Shown here: piece by piece, positions 56,260 through 64,000 of the stretch
How positions within the stretch are numbered: the first letter of the stretch is position 1
How the letters are laid out: every line of letters starts with the position of its first letter
Assembly (NCBI RefSeq): GCF_002632465.1
Contig: NZ_NIBS01000004.1
Location: 31,968-95,967 of the forward strand
Length of the DNA: 64,000 nt
DNA from: Xenorhabdus budapestensis
Lineage (GTDB): Bacteria; Pseudomonadota; Gammaproteobacteria; Enterobacterales; Enterobacteriaceae
Direction: 5' to 3'
Made by a program: the position numbers and the translations under genes
The notes under the pieces: model-generated
What the model was told of the DNA's origin: nothing
The model's database searches: none
The model's input: the letters and a program-made list of their open reading frames with translations, nothing else

Positions 56260-57243
56260 GTGGAAACGATTTATGGCTCAGCATTTAAAAATTCAAATGC
56301 TGTGTATGCTTGCCAATTGAATGGTAAGGGCGGTATCACAGGCTTTGGGGAAAATTCACTTGCAACGGCAGAGCAGCCTTTCTGGCAGCATCTTGATTAT
56401 AAAAATCAGGCCAGTTATCAATGGATTATGAATACAAATTTGCTACCCTCTCCGGTAAAAGAAGGGCTGGCAGGTAAAAGTGTTCGGCCTAAGCTAATTC
56501 GCACTGGAGAAGGTGCGATGATTACATTGCGGACAATTAACCGTAATGAAAATGCTCGTCCTGATCATTTGGTTTCATTCCGCATCTATATTAATGACAG
56601 AATGATTATTTCCAGTCGTCATCGGAAAATCTATTCGATAGATCAGGTCTTAGATAATTTGCACAATGGCATAGGCGCAAAAAATACGGGACATTGGTTG
56701 GTTGAAATAGCGGACTCTATTACCGATGAAGTGAACGATTTTATTGACGCGTTGCATGATAACTTGATTGAGTTTGAGGATGGCATTCTGGAACAGAAAA
56801 TTCCCGGACGAGGTGAGTTAGTGTTATTGCGTAAGCAATTAATTGTTCTGCGTCGTTATATGGCACCACAGCGCGATGTCTTTATGCGTTTAGCCAGTGA
56901 AAAATTGCCCTGGATGAGTGATGAGGAGCGTCATCTGATGCAGGAAATTTCTGATCGCTTAGGGCGTGGGCTAGATGATCTGGATGGCTGCATTGCCAGG
57001 ACGGCTGTTCTTGCGGATGAGATCACTTCTATTATGGCAGATGCTATGAACCGCCGTATTTACATGATGTCTTTGTTAACAATGATATTTTTACCCAGTA
57101 CCTTTTTAACCGGGTTGTTTGGCGTTAATCTTGGCGGGATCCCAGGGAATGAATATAAGTTCGGGTTTGGTTTATTCAGCCTGTTATTGTCGTTATTGAT
57201 TGCTGTTTTCACCTGGTGGTTAAGGCGCAGCAAATGGTTATAG
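56260..57243 (+). CDS. zntB: Zinc transporter ZntB
   Basis: This CorA-family protein of 327 residues, as in E. coli, uses a GTG start at 56260. It has a large cytoplasmic domain (1-about 265) and two C-terminal transmembrane helices separated by GVN (FLTGLFGVNLGGIPG), the ion-selectivity loop of this branch. I chose the GTG at 56260, five bases after AGGAG. The in-frame GTG at 56254 lies within that ribosome site. ZntB moves zinc across the inner membrane, probably as a proton-coupled importer. FnrS follows 121 bp downstream. Confidence 0.95.
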   Translation: METIYGSAFKNSNAVYACQLNGKGGITGFGENSLATAEQPFWQHLDYKNQASYQWIMNTNLLPSPVKEGLAGKSVRPKLIRTGEGAMITLRTINRNENARPDHLVSFRIYINDRMIISSRHRKIYSIDQVLDNLHNGIGAKNTGHWLVEIADSITDEVNDFIDALHDNLIEFEDGILEQKIPGRGELVLLRKQLIVLRRYMAPQRDVFMRLASEKLPWMSDEERHLMQEISDRLGRGLDDLDGCIARTAVLADEITSIMADAMNRRIYMMSLLTMIFLPSTFLTGLFGVNLGGIPGNEYKFGFGLFSLLLSLLIAVFTWWLRRSKWL

Positions 57244-57316
57244 GGTGCTATGAGGTATAAGGAAATCGGTGTTTCATATCCACTTTCCCTAAATCAAACG
57301 GTTAATCCCATTCAGT

Positions 57317-57330
57317 TTGAGATATATCAA
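57317..57330 (+). promoter_or_regulatory. FNR box of the fnrS promoter
   Basis: TTGAGATATATCAA differs from the TTGATnnnnATCAA consensus at one position. Its centre (57323.5) is at -41.5 from the predicted fnrS start at 57365, and a TATAAC -10 box lies at 57356-57361. This is the class II geometry expected for FNR activation under anaerobiosis. Confidence 0.88.
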
Positions 57331-57364
57331 TAATCTGGATCTACAGTTAAGGCATTATAACCGT

Positions 57365-57494
57365 GCAGGTGAATACAACGTTGAGCGATGAGCGTTGTGC
57401 TCCATATCCATAATTGTAGTGTTTCTCATATTGAGTTTATACAGAGTAATTGACGTGTTGTGCCGATGCTAAAATTAGCATCGGCCGTTTTTTT
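57365..57494 (+). ncRNA. fnrS: FnrS anaerobic small RNA
   Basis: The 5' portion (57365-57408) agrees with E. coli FnrS at nearly every base (GCAGGTGAATACAACGTTGA at the start, and GCTCCATAT at the end of the match). It ends in a terminator hairpin GCCGATGCT/AGCATCGGC (57462-57470 and 57477-57485), then CG and seven T. The RNA is about 130 nt (E. coli 122). FnrS is induced by FNR when oxygen is absent and with Hfq represses aerobic enzymes such as superoxide dismutases. It lies downstream of zntB as in E. coli. Confidence 0.93.
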
Positions 57495-57498
57495 GTCA

Positions 57499-58413
57499 TT
57501 ATCTGATTTCGATGACATCCAATCGTTCTGCTTGAAAATCAATCTGTTCATCGGGGCTGATAGCAGGCTGTATCGGTAGCTCTTCCCGATCAAAAGCCAA
57601 ATCTCCACCATCAATAATTTCACTGTCATGATTAATGCTTTTGAAATCGAACAGATTAAAGTCACTAAGATGTGATGGAACCACATTTTGCATGGCACGG
57701 AACATGGTTTCAATGCGGCCCGGATAGCGTTTATCCCAGTCACGCAGCATATCTTTAATGACCTGACGTTGTAGGTTAGGTTGTGAGCCACACAAGTTAC
57801 AAGGAATGATTGGAAATGCTCTAGCTTCAGCGTAGCGTTCGATATCTTTTTCCCGGCAGTAAGCAAGTGGGCGGATCACAATGTGCTTACCATCATCACT
57901 GATCAATTTTGGGGGCATACCTTTTAATTTGCCGCCATAAAACATATTCAAAAAGACAGTTTGTAAGATATCATCGCGATGGTGCCCCAATGCAATTTTG
58001 GTGGCACCTAACTCAGTCGCTGTGCGGTACAAAATACCTCGGCGTAAACGGGAGCACAGAGAGCAGGTTGTTTTTCCTTCAGGAATTTTTTCTTTAACAA
58101 TACCGTAGGTATTTTCTTCAACAATCTTATACTCAATTCCCAGTTCATCCAGATAAGCCGGCAGTATATGTTCAGGAAAACCCGGTTGTTTTTGATCCAA
58201 ATTAACTGCTACAAGGGAAAAATTAACGGGGGCGCTTTTTTGCAGATTCTGCAAAATGGACAGCAGAGTGTAGCTGTCTTTGCCACCAGAAAGGCAGACC
58301 ATGATGCGATCGCCTTCTTCGATCATGTTGAAATCTGCAATGGCTTGGCCCACATCACGACGCAGACGCTTTTGTAATTTATTGAAATTATACTGTTCTT
58401 TTTGAGTGTTCAT
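57499..58413 (-). CDS. ttcA: tRNA 2-thiocytidine synthetase TtcA
   Basis: This 304-residue PP-loop ATPase has SGGKDS at residues 42-47. Three iron-sulfur ligand cysteines are visible: Cys117 and Cys120 (CSLC), and Cys205 with Cys208 (CNLC) supplying the third. It makes 2-thiocytidine at position 32 of certain tRNAs using a [4Fe-4S] cluster. The length is near that of E. coli TtcA (311). It converges on fnrS, whose terminator ends 5 bp from the ttcA stop. Confidence 0.96.
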   Translation of the reverse strand: MNTQKEQYNFNKLQKRLRRDVGQAIADFNMIEEGDRIMVCLSGGKDSYTLLSILQNLQKSAPVNFSLVAVNLDQKQPGFPEHILPAYLDELGIEYKIVEENTYGIVKEKIPEGKTTCSLCSRLRRGILYRTATELGATKIALGHHRDDILQTVFLNMFYGGKLKGMPPKLISDDGKHIVIRPLAYCREKDIERYAEARAFPIIPCNLCGSQPNLQRQVIKDMLRDWDKRYPGRIETMFRAMQNVVPSHLSDFNLFDFKSINHDSEIIDGGDLAFDREELPIQPAISPDEQIDFQAERLDVIEIR

Positions 58414-58560
58414 CTCTGATTGTTCTTACTGTTTCTGATAGCTGTTCGGCTAAAGGCCTTTAAAAAATGATGATGATTTTATGGCGGAGAACATGAAAAG
58501 GGAACAATGATAGCGGATGAAAAGGGATTATCAATCAGAGTTAGCGAAAAATGCTTTATA

Positions 58561-58579
58561 TCTCCCCACATGGGGGAGA
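58561..58579 (-). terminator. Hairpin downstream of dsbB
   Basis: A 7-bp GC-rich stem (TCTCCCC and GGGGAGA) with a 5-base loop lies 15 bp after the dsbB stop. There is no clear T run on the minus strand, so termination efficiency is uncertain. Confidence 0.5.
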
Positions 58580-58594
58580 AAGTCATTTTTATCC

Positions 58595-59113
58595 TTAGTA
58601 TTTATTCTGAACCGGGAAGAACTGGCTGATTAGAACTAAAATACCCACCAGTAAATAAGCGGTAAAAATACCAATTAACCATTGCGGCATGTCTAATGTC
58701 AGAAATGACCATTGTTTCATTGAACAATCACCAAAAGCTTGAAATACCGAAGGTAGCCATTCATTCAGTGGTAACCATGATGGGAATCTGGCAAAAAATT
58801 CACAAGTGTTAAAAGGGCTAGGGTCTAACTGCATCATGGTATGATCCCATGCCAGTTGTAATCCGCGCCATGCACTATAAAGCCACAGTAAAATAGCGAG
58901 CCAACGTAACGGGGTTTTGGGGGCAATAGCTCCCAATAGTGCTGCTCCCAAAATACCAAATAGAGCAACACGCTCATAAATGCACATTACACAAGGTTGT
59001 AGTTGCATAACATGCTGAAAATAGAGCGCAATAGCTTCTAATATAAGAGCGGTTAGCGCCATCAATAACCATGCACTTCGCCCTTGGGAACTCCGTTTTA
59101 AAAAATGAAACAT
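58595..59113 (-). CDS. dsbB: Disulfide bond formation protein DsbB
   Basis: This 172-residue inner-membrane quinone reductase has four transmembrane helices. The redox pairs are present at E. coli numbering: Cys41-Cys44 (CVMC) and Cys104/Cys130. It reoxidises periplasmic DsbA and passes electrons to ubiquinone or menaquinone. It lies downstream of nhaB on the same strand with a 96-bp gap, as in E. coli. Confidence 0.95.
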   Translation of the reverse strand: MFHFLKRSSQGRSAWLLMALTALILEAIALYFQHVMQLQPCVMCIYERVALFGILGAALLGAIAPKTPLRWLAILLWLYSAWRGLQLAWDHTMMQLDPSPFNTCEFFARFPSWLPLNEWLPSVFQAFGDCSMKQWSFLTLDMPQWLIGIFTAYLLVGILVLISQFFPVQNKY

Positions 59114-59209
59114 GCTTCTTTTCCCATATCTTGAATATAATTAGTTACTTATTTTGCCGTTTTTCAAATCGCAAAAAAATAAATTTCAGTAATTAATAAA
59201 TTTTATTAA

Positions 59210-60763
59210 TTATAGTGGGATAACCCAACCGATTTTGACGAGATATTCAGTAACCGGAAGTAGCAAAAATTCGACACACAATAATCCTACTAATGTCATC
59301 ACAATGGTGTAAGGCAATGCCATGATAACCATGCGACCATAAGATAAGCGAATTAATGGCGACAGGGCTGATGTCAACAGGAACAGGAACGCTGCTTGTC
59401 CATTCGGTGTTGCCACTGAGGGTAGGTTAGTTCCTGTGTTGATAGCTACAGCCAGAAATTCATATTGCTGTTGTGAAATGAGGCCATTTTTGAGAGCGTT
59501 TAAGGCTTCATTAATATAAACCGTACCTACGAATACGTTGTCAGATACCACAGAGAGCAGGCCATTAAACAGATAGAATAGTGAGAGCTGTGAAGCAGGT
59601 GAAGATTGCAGTACAAATTGAATAAACGGCGAAAACAGTTGCTGATCAACAATAACGGCAACCACAGAAAAGAAAACAGTTAATAACGCAGTAAATGGTA
59701 AGGCTTCTTCGAAGGCTTTGCCTAAAGCATGCTCTTCAGTGATACCACAAAATGCAGTGGCCAGAATAATGACTGATAAGCCAATTAATCCCACTTCCGC
59801 TAAATGGAAAGCCAGAGCCACAATCAGCCAGATACCAATTAAAGCCTGAACCACAAGCTGAGTTTTTTCTTGGCGTGTACGTTTTTCACTCGCTTTCTGG
59901 GCATAATCTTCCAAAACGGAACGGACGCGCTCAGGTAACTTAGCGCCATAACCGAACAGCTTGAAATGTTCAACCAGCAGGCAGATCAACAGACCACAAA
60001 TAAAGACAGGGACAGTAACGGGCGACATACGGATAAAGAATGTCATGAAGTCCCAGCCAACGTGTTTGGCAATGATTAGGTTCTGTGGTTCGCCGACCAT
60101 GGTCATTACGCCACCTAGCGCTGTACCGACTCCGGCATGCATCATCAGGCTGCGTAAAAATGCCCGGAATTGCTCCAGCGTCTGCTTTTTATCTTCATTA
60201 TCAATGAATTTGTCATCGCTGAGTTCTGTATTGTCGTTTTGGCTAGCGCTGGAAAGGTAGCGGTGATAGATGGAGTAAAAACCGACAGATACACTGATAA
60301 CAACGGCGATAACCGTCAGGGCATCAAGGAAAGCGGATAAGAATGCACTTGCCAGGCAGAATGCCAGTGCCAGCATTTTTTTGGAACGAATACTTAGCAG
60401 TAGCTTAGTGAAAACAAATAATAATAGCTGTTTCATGAAGTAAATGCCGGCAACCATGAAAATCAGTAGCAAGATCACTTCCAGATTGTTGGCTATCTCA
60501 TGCCCTACTTGTTTTGGTGAAGTCATACCGATGATAACGGCTTCAATAGCGAGTAATCCTCCGGGTTGCAGAGGATAACATTTTAAAGCCATCGCCAGCG
60601 TGAAAATAAATTCAACAACGAGCATCCAGCCAGTAATAAAAGGACTGACAAAGAAAAAGGTCAGTGGATTGATAATAAGAAAAACAATGATGGCCAGCTT
60701 ATACCAGTCCGGAGAATTGCCGAGAAAGTTTTTCACCACTGCGCGTCGGATACTGATTTCCAT
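59210..60763 (-). CDS. nhaB: Na+/H+ antiporter NhaB
   Basis: This polytopic antiporter is 517 residues from the ATG at 60763 (E. coli 513). The frame opens four codons earlier at 60775, but that start directly abuts AGAGG, whereas 60763 lies ten bases after it and gives the family N-terminus [15 protein letters not shown]. About twelve transmembrane segments are visible, with the conserved [15 protein letters not shown] near residue 230. An 11-bp AT-only inverted repeat (59190-59212) overlaps the stop. It is divergent from fadR, the conserved arrangement. Confidence 0.95.
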   Translation of the reverse strand: MEISIRRAVVKNFLGNSPDWYKLAIIVFLIINPLTFFFVSPFITGWMLVVEFIFTLAMALKCYPLQPGGLLAIEAVIIGMTSPKQVGHEIANNLEVILLLIFMVAGIYFMKQLLLFVFTKLLLSIRSKKMLALAFCLASAFLSAFLDALTVIAVVISVSVGFYSIYHRYLSSASQNDNTELSDDKFIDNEDKKQTLEQFRAFLRSLMMHAGVGTALGGVMTMVGEPQNLIIAKHVGWDFMTFFIRMSPVTVPVFICGLLICLLVEHFKLFGYGAKLPERVRSVLEDYAQKASEKRTRQEKTQLVVQALIGIWLIVALAFHLAEVGLIGLSVIILATAFCGITEEHALGKAFEEALPFTALLTVFFSVVAVIVDQQLFSPFIQFVLQSSPASQLSLFYLFNGLLSVVSDNVFVGTVYINEALNALKNGLISQQQYEFLAVAINTGTNLPSVATPNGQAAFLFLLTSALSPLIRLSYGRMVIMALPYTIVMTLVGLLCVEFLLLPVTEYLVKIGWVIPL

Positions 60764-60999
60764 TATTATTAACATTCCTCTTCATGGATACATGGACGAT
60801 TCTAAAGAATCATAGTACGCTCTAAACAGTACTAATTTAAGGGGATAAACTCATAATTAATCAGATAATAATTATATTTTTTTATGACCTCTTTCACTCT
60901 TTCGTGGTTTACTTACTATGTAACTATGTCGATCAGATGCATTCTGGTATGATCAGTGCCTATTATTAGCTAAGAAAACTGCTTTGGAATAGTTAAAAT

Positions 61000-61722
61000 A
61001 TGGTAATTAAGGCTCAGAGTCCTGCGAGTTTTGCGGAAGAGTATCTTATTGAAAGTATATGGAATAATCGCTTTCCACCAGGCTCCATACTGCCAGCAGA
61101 GCGTGAGTTATCTGAATTAATCGGTGTCACCCGAACTACTTTACGTGAAGTGTTACAACGCCTTGCACGTGATGGCTGGTTGACTATTCAGCATGGAAAA
61201 CCAACAAAGGTCAATAATTTCTGGGAAACATCCGGCCTTAATATTCTGGAGACTCTGGCGCGTCTGGATCATGATCGTGTGCCTCAGTTAGTCGATAATT
61301 TACTGTCAGTCCGCACTAATATTGCAGCTATTTTTATTCGTACGGCATTCAGGCACCATCCGGAAAAATCATTGGAAGTATTGGCGGAAAAGAACAACGT
61401 AGAGGATACTGCTGAATCTTTCAGTTCCGTGGACTATGACATTTTCCGTGGATTGGCGTTTGCGTCAGGGAACCCGATTTATGGTTTGATTATTAACGGA
61501 CTGAAAGGGCTTTATACTCGTGTCGGTCGTTATTATTTCTCGAATCCTGATGCTCGTAAGCTCGCTTTAAATTTCTATCAGCAATTGAGTGTACTATGTC
61601 AGGAACAGACCTATGACAAAATTATGGCATGTGTGCGCAATTATGGTAAAGAAAGTGGGATTATTTGGCATGGAATGCAGGGCATCATGTTCAATGAGTT
61701 AACGGAAGCTCGTCAAGGCTGA
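61000..61722 (+). CDS. fadR: Fatty acid metabolism regulator FadR
   Basis: This 240-residue GntR-family repressor/activator has an N-terminal winged helix (about 10-70) with [32 protein letters not shown] and a C-terminal helical acyl-CoA-binding domain. It represses fatty-acid degradation genes and activates fabA and fabB, with release on binding long-chain acyl-CoA. It is divergent from nhaB with a 236-bp shared upstream region. Confidence 0.96.
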   Translation: MVIKAQSPASFAEEYLIESIWNNRFPPGSILPAERELSELIGVTRTTLREVLQRLARDGWLTIQHGKPTKVNNFWETSGLNILETLARLDHDRVPQLVDNLLSVRTNIAAIFIRTAFRHHPEKSLEVLAEKNNVEDTAESFSSVDYDIFRGLAFASGNPIYGLIINGLKGLYTRVGRYYFSNPDARKLALNFYQQLSVLCQEQTYDKIMACVRNYGKESGIIWHGMQGIMFNELTEARQG

Positions 61723-61767
61723 TCAAATTCATCACCAATCTAGTTCATTGTCTAAGCTATTCTTTAA

Positions 61768-61800
61768 AGGCGTGCTGCTTTATGCAGTTCGCCTCTTTTT
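61768..61800 (+). terminator. Rho-independent terminator of fadR
   Basis: AGGCG and CGCCT form the base of a hairpin whose inner arm pairs GCTGC with GCAGT, followed by CTTTTT. It lies 45 bp after the fadR stop. Confidence 0.85.
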
Positions 61801-61961
61801 AGTTCATTTTATCACCATACCTATATCATGGTATTTTTGCCTTTTAATCAGTATTGACCCCTCCAAACTGTAAAATTCAAATTTTTAAATTATTATTCTG
61901 CTTAGTTTATATTGATTAAGATTTTTATTCTGAAATAAAATAAAAATAAGGTTTTAAATAA

Positions 61962-61978
61962 ATTCACAAAATGTGAAT
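61962..61978. promoter_or_regulatory. Operator-like palindrome upstream of dadA
   Basis: ATTCACA and TGTGAAT flank AAA, a perfect 7-3-7 palindrome 267 bp before the dadA start. The half-sites resemble those of CRP, but in the opposite orientation and with a short spacer, so it is not a CRP site. The binding protein is unknown. Confidence 0.4.
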
Positions 61979-62245
61979 AAAATGTTTCTTTTTGCCGAGA
62001 AAAATACTTTTTAAGATACTAATATAAGAAATTAATAGCATTTAATTCTTTTTTAATATGTTGTATTTAAAGTTATTTTAATATTTTTCTCATGATTTGA
62101 GAGATGGTATCCGTCATTATTTTGTAATTAAATTGTGACTTGAATCCTAAAATTCAACTAATCACTTTATAGTCTATTGTTCTGTATTGGATTTTCATGT
62201 TTAGCATATTATGCTTGCGTATATTACTCACCAATAGGGGGCAGA

Positions 62246-63547
62246 ATGAAGGTCCTTATTTTAGGTAGTGGCGTTATTGGCGTCACCAGTGCCTGGTATC
62301 TGGCTCAGGAAGGCCATGAGGTTATCGTTGTTGATCGTCAGCATAGTGTTGCTGAAGAAACGAGCGCAAGTAATGCCGGGCAGATTTCACCCGGGTATGC
62401 AGCACCTTGGGGGGCACCGGGGATCCCATTAAAAGCAATAAAATGGGTGTTTCAACGACATGCCCCATTGGCTATTCGTTCTGATGGCTCACTATTTCAG
62501 TTACGCTGGATGTGGCAAATGCTGCGTAATTGTGATGCAGACCATTATGCTATGAACAAAAGCAGAATGGTGCGTTTGGCCGAATATAGTCGTGACTGCA
62601 TTAAACAATTGAGAGTGGATACAGGTATCCAATATGAAGGGCGTCAAGGTGGTACGCTACAATTGTTCAGAACTAACAAGCAGTTTGATAATGCGGTTAA
62701 TGATATTGCGGTGTTAGAGCAGGAAGGCGTTCCTTATCGGCTACTAACCTCAGATCAATTAGCATCAGCAGAGCCTGCACTCGCTTATGTTTCCCATAAA
62801 TTAACGGGAGGATTACAGCTTCCTAATGATGAAACCGGTGATTGCCAAATCTTTACAAAAGAATTAGCAAAAATGGCAGAAAAAGCGGGTGTCAGATTTG
62901 TGTTTAACCGGCAGGTGAAACAAATTCTGGTGGATGGCGATAAGATAACAGGTATTCAGTGTGATAATGGCATCATGACAGCGGATCAGTATGTTATAGC
63001 AATGGGTGCCTATTCTACTGAATTATTGAAAGATCTTGTCACAATTCCGGTTTATCCAATGAAAGGTTATTCGCTAACAATGCCGATAATGGATGAAATG
63101 CGCTCACCTGCTTCAACAGTATTGGATGAAACTTACAAAATAGCCATTACCCGCTTTGATAATCGAATTCGCGTTGGAGGAATGGCAGAAGTCGTTGGTT
63201 TTAACCTGAATGTGCTGAAAAGCCGTTGTGAAACACTCAAAATGGTAGTAGAGGATCTTTACCATAATGGTGGCAATATTACTGAAGCCTCATTCTGGGC
63301 CGGATTACGACCAATGACACCGGATGGCACTCCCATTGTTGGTCCAACCAAATATCCTAATCTTTATTTAAATACCGGGCATGGAACATTAGGCTGGACG
63401 ATGGCCTGTGGTTCAGGAAAATTATTATCTGACTTAATCTCTGGTAGGAAGCTTGAAATTGCGGCAGATGATCTCTCTGTATTCAGATATATCAATGGAT
63501 TTAATACAAAAGTACTTCGGACGAAGCATCGTTTACATACCGCGTAA
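62246..63547 (+). CDS. dadA: D-amino acid dehydrogenase, small subunit DadA
   Basis: This FAD-dependent dehydrogenase is 433 residues from the ATG at 62246 (E. coli 432). The frame opens at 62177, but the later ATG follows AGGGGG and begins the dinucleotide fold [26 protein letters not shown] directly. It oxidises D-alanine and other D-amino acids, feeding electrons to the respiratory chain. It is followed by dadX after 21 bp, so the alanine catabolic pair is co-transcribed, although dadX is truncated. Confidence 0.95.
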   Translation: MKVLILGSGVIGVTSAWYLAQEGHEVIVVDRQHSVAEETSASNAGQISPGYAAPWGAPGIPLKAIKWVFQRHAPLAIRSDGSLFQLRWMWQMLRNCDADHYAMNKSRMVRLAEYSRDCIKQLRVDTGIQYEGRQGGTLQLFRTNKQFDNAVNDIAVLEQEGVPYRLLTSDQLASAEPALAYVSHKLTGGLQLPNDETGDCQIFTKELAKMAEKAGVRFVFNRQVKQILVDGDKITGIQCDNGIMTADQYVIAMGAYSTELLKDLVTIPVYPMKGYSLTMPIMDEMRSPASTVLDETYKIAITRFDNRIRVGGMAEVVGFNLNVLKSRCETLKMVVEDLYHNGGNITEASFWAGLRPMTPDGTPIVGPTKYPNLYLNTGHGTLGWTMACGSGKLLSDLISGRKLEIAADDLSVFRYINGFNTKVLRTKHRLHTA

Positions 63548-63568
63548 AGTAAATTAAAAGAGGCCATC

Positions 63569-63904
63569 ATGCCACGTCCTATTTTGGCAACCATCCATCT
63601 CGACGTATTTCGTCATAATTTAGCTGTTATCCGCCAAAAAGTCGGTAATAGTAAAATCTGGTCGGTAGTGAAAGCGAATGCATATGGGCATGGGTTGGAC
63701 AGAATATGGCAATCACTTAAGCAGACGGATGGATTTGCACTACTTGATATGAATGAAGCTATTTACTTGAGAGAGCAGGGGTGGCAGGGGCCAATCCTGT
63801 TGTTGGAAGGCTTCTTCAAAGTTGAAGATTTGCAGATAATTAATCAATATGACCTGACAACCACAGTGCAGAGCCATTGGCAACTCAAGGCGGTGGAAGA
63901 ATAG
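63569..63904 (+). pseudogene. dadX: Truncated catabolic alanine racemase DadX
   Basis: The first 111 codons match DadX (356 residues in E. coli), including the pyridoxal-phosphate lysine, Lys35, in WSVVKANAYGHG, and then a TAG stop occurs. The last family-like residues are HWQLKAVEE, about one third into the protein. The sequence after the stop does not look like racemase in any frame. Most of the barrel and the C-terminal domain with the second catalytic Tyr are missing, so the product should be inactive. The cause is probably the insertion starting at the stop. The AAAAGAGG ribosome site is intact. Confidence 0.85.
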
Positions 63905-64000
63905 GGCAAACGGGTCTAAATTATACTGACGTAAAACCCACCGTGAGGACTTTCAGCATGTAACCATTATCCCATCCTGCTTTCTGACGCTTAGTTTTCA
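63902..64000 (-). mobile_element. Probable insertion element end disrupting dadX
   Basis: From the stop in dadX to the window edge the sequence is unrelated to dadX. On the minus strand a frame is open from the edge to a TAA at 63921-63923; it encodes 25 residues containing KRQKAGWDNGYMLKVL, which looks like the C-terminus of a transposase. The terminal inverted repeat would start near TAGGGCAAACGGG. The IS family cannot be named because only the last 99 bases are visible. Confidence 0.5.

Larger units (their letters stand above)
61723..62245. other. Long intergenic region upstream of dadA
   Basis: The 523-bp AT-rich region holds the fadR terminator (61768-61800), a perfect palindrome at 61962-61978, and a TTGAAT/ATTCAA inverted repeat at 62140-62157, just upstream of dadA. 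In E. coli ycgB lies between fadR and dadA; no remnant of it was recognised here. Confidence 0.5.

Noticed and set aside
57426..57866. Minus-strand 146-codon frame at the end of ttcA
   Set aside because: It overlaps conserved ttcA in another frame and the fnrS RNA; no independent support.
61962..61978. CRP-binding site
   Set aside because: CRP sites are TGTGA-N6-TCACA; here the half-sites are reversed with a 3-bp spacer.

Overview
The window looks like a chromosomal segment of a Photorhabdus/Xenorhabdus-type enterobacterium (Morganellaceae). It is AT-rich. Its housekeeping blocks follow the enterobacterial order (fabI-sapFDCBA-pspF/pspABC-ycjXF-tyrR, then tpx, mppA, zntB-fnrS-ttcA, dsbB-nhaB/fadR, dadA-dadX), and these are interrupted by accessory loci. 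The genus is inferred from protein resemblance and synteny remembered from E. coli and Yersinia; no search was run.

Region 1 (1-8.9 kb) is a yersiniabactin-type siderophore locus. A minus-strand operon reads fyuA-like receptor, RhtX/YbtX-type transporter, two fused permease-ATPase ABC proteins, then the start of an HMWP2/Irp2-like synthetase that runs off the left edge. A divergent YbtA-type AraC regulator and a Fur-box-like site sit at the head of the operon. Region 2 (9.2-22.9 kb) is core: enoyl-ACP reductase FabI, the Sap ABC transporter, the phage-shock regulator and operon with a sigma-54 promoter, ycjX-ycjF and tyrR. Between sapA and pspF lies an unannotated RyhB small RNA with its own Fur box and terminator, so iron control appears twice in the window.

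Region 3 (23.0-52.2 kb) is a complete type VI secretion system (all 13 core Tss components), entirely on the minus strand and placed between tyrR and tpx, which are neighbours in E. coli. It begins with two vgrG genes, then a cassette of DUF2169, pentapeptide-repeat, DUF3540 and DUF4150 (PAAR-like) proteins, then tssJ-K-L-M-A-B-C, hcp, tagH, tssE-F-G, clpV and a Ser/Thr kinase. No obvious toxin-immunity pair is encoded within it. The first-listed VgrG (47.7-49.9 kb) has a tail of ten 7-residue repeats.

Region 4 (52.6-64 kb) returns to core genes: tpx, mppA, zntB, a clearly conserved FnrS small RNA with an FNR box centred at -41.5, ttcA, dsbB, nhaB, fadR and dadA. Two anomalies stand out. One is a stand-alone gene (55.27-56.07 kb) whose N-terminal half resembles the DUF2829/Tad2 (Thoeris anti-defence) family, fused to an unrecognised C-terminal domain. 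The other is a dadX gene cut off after 111 codons, apparently by an insertion element that continues beyond the right edge.
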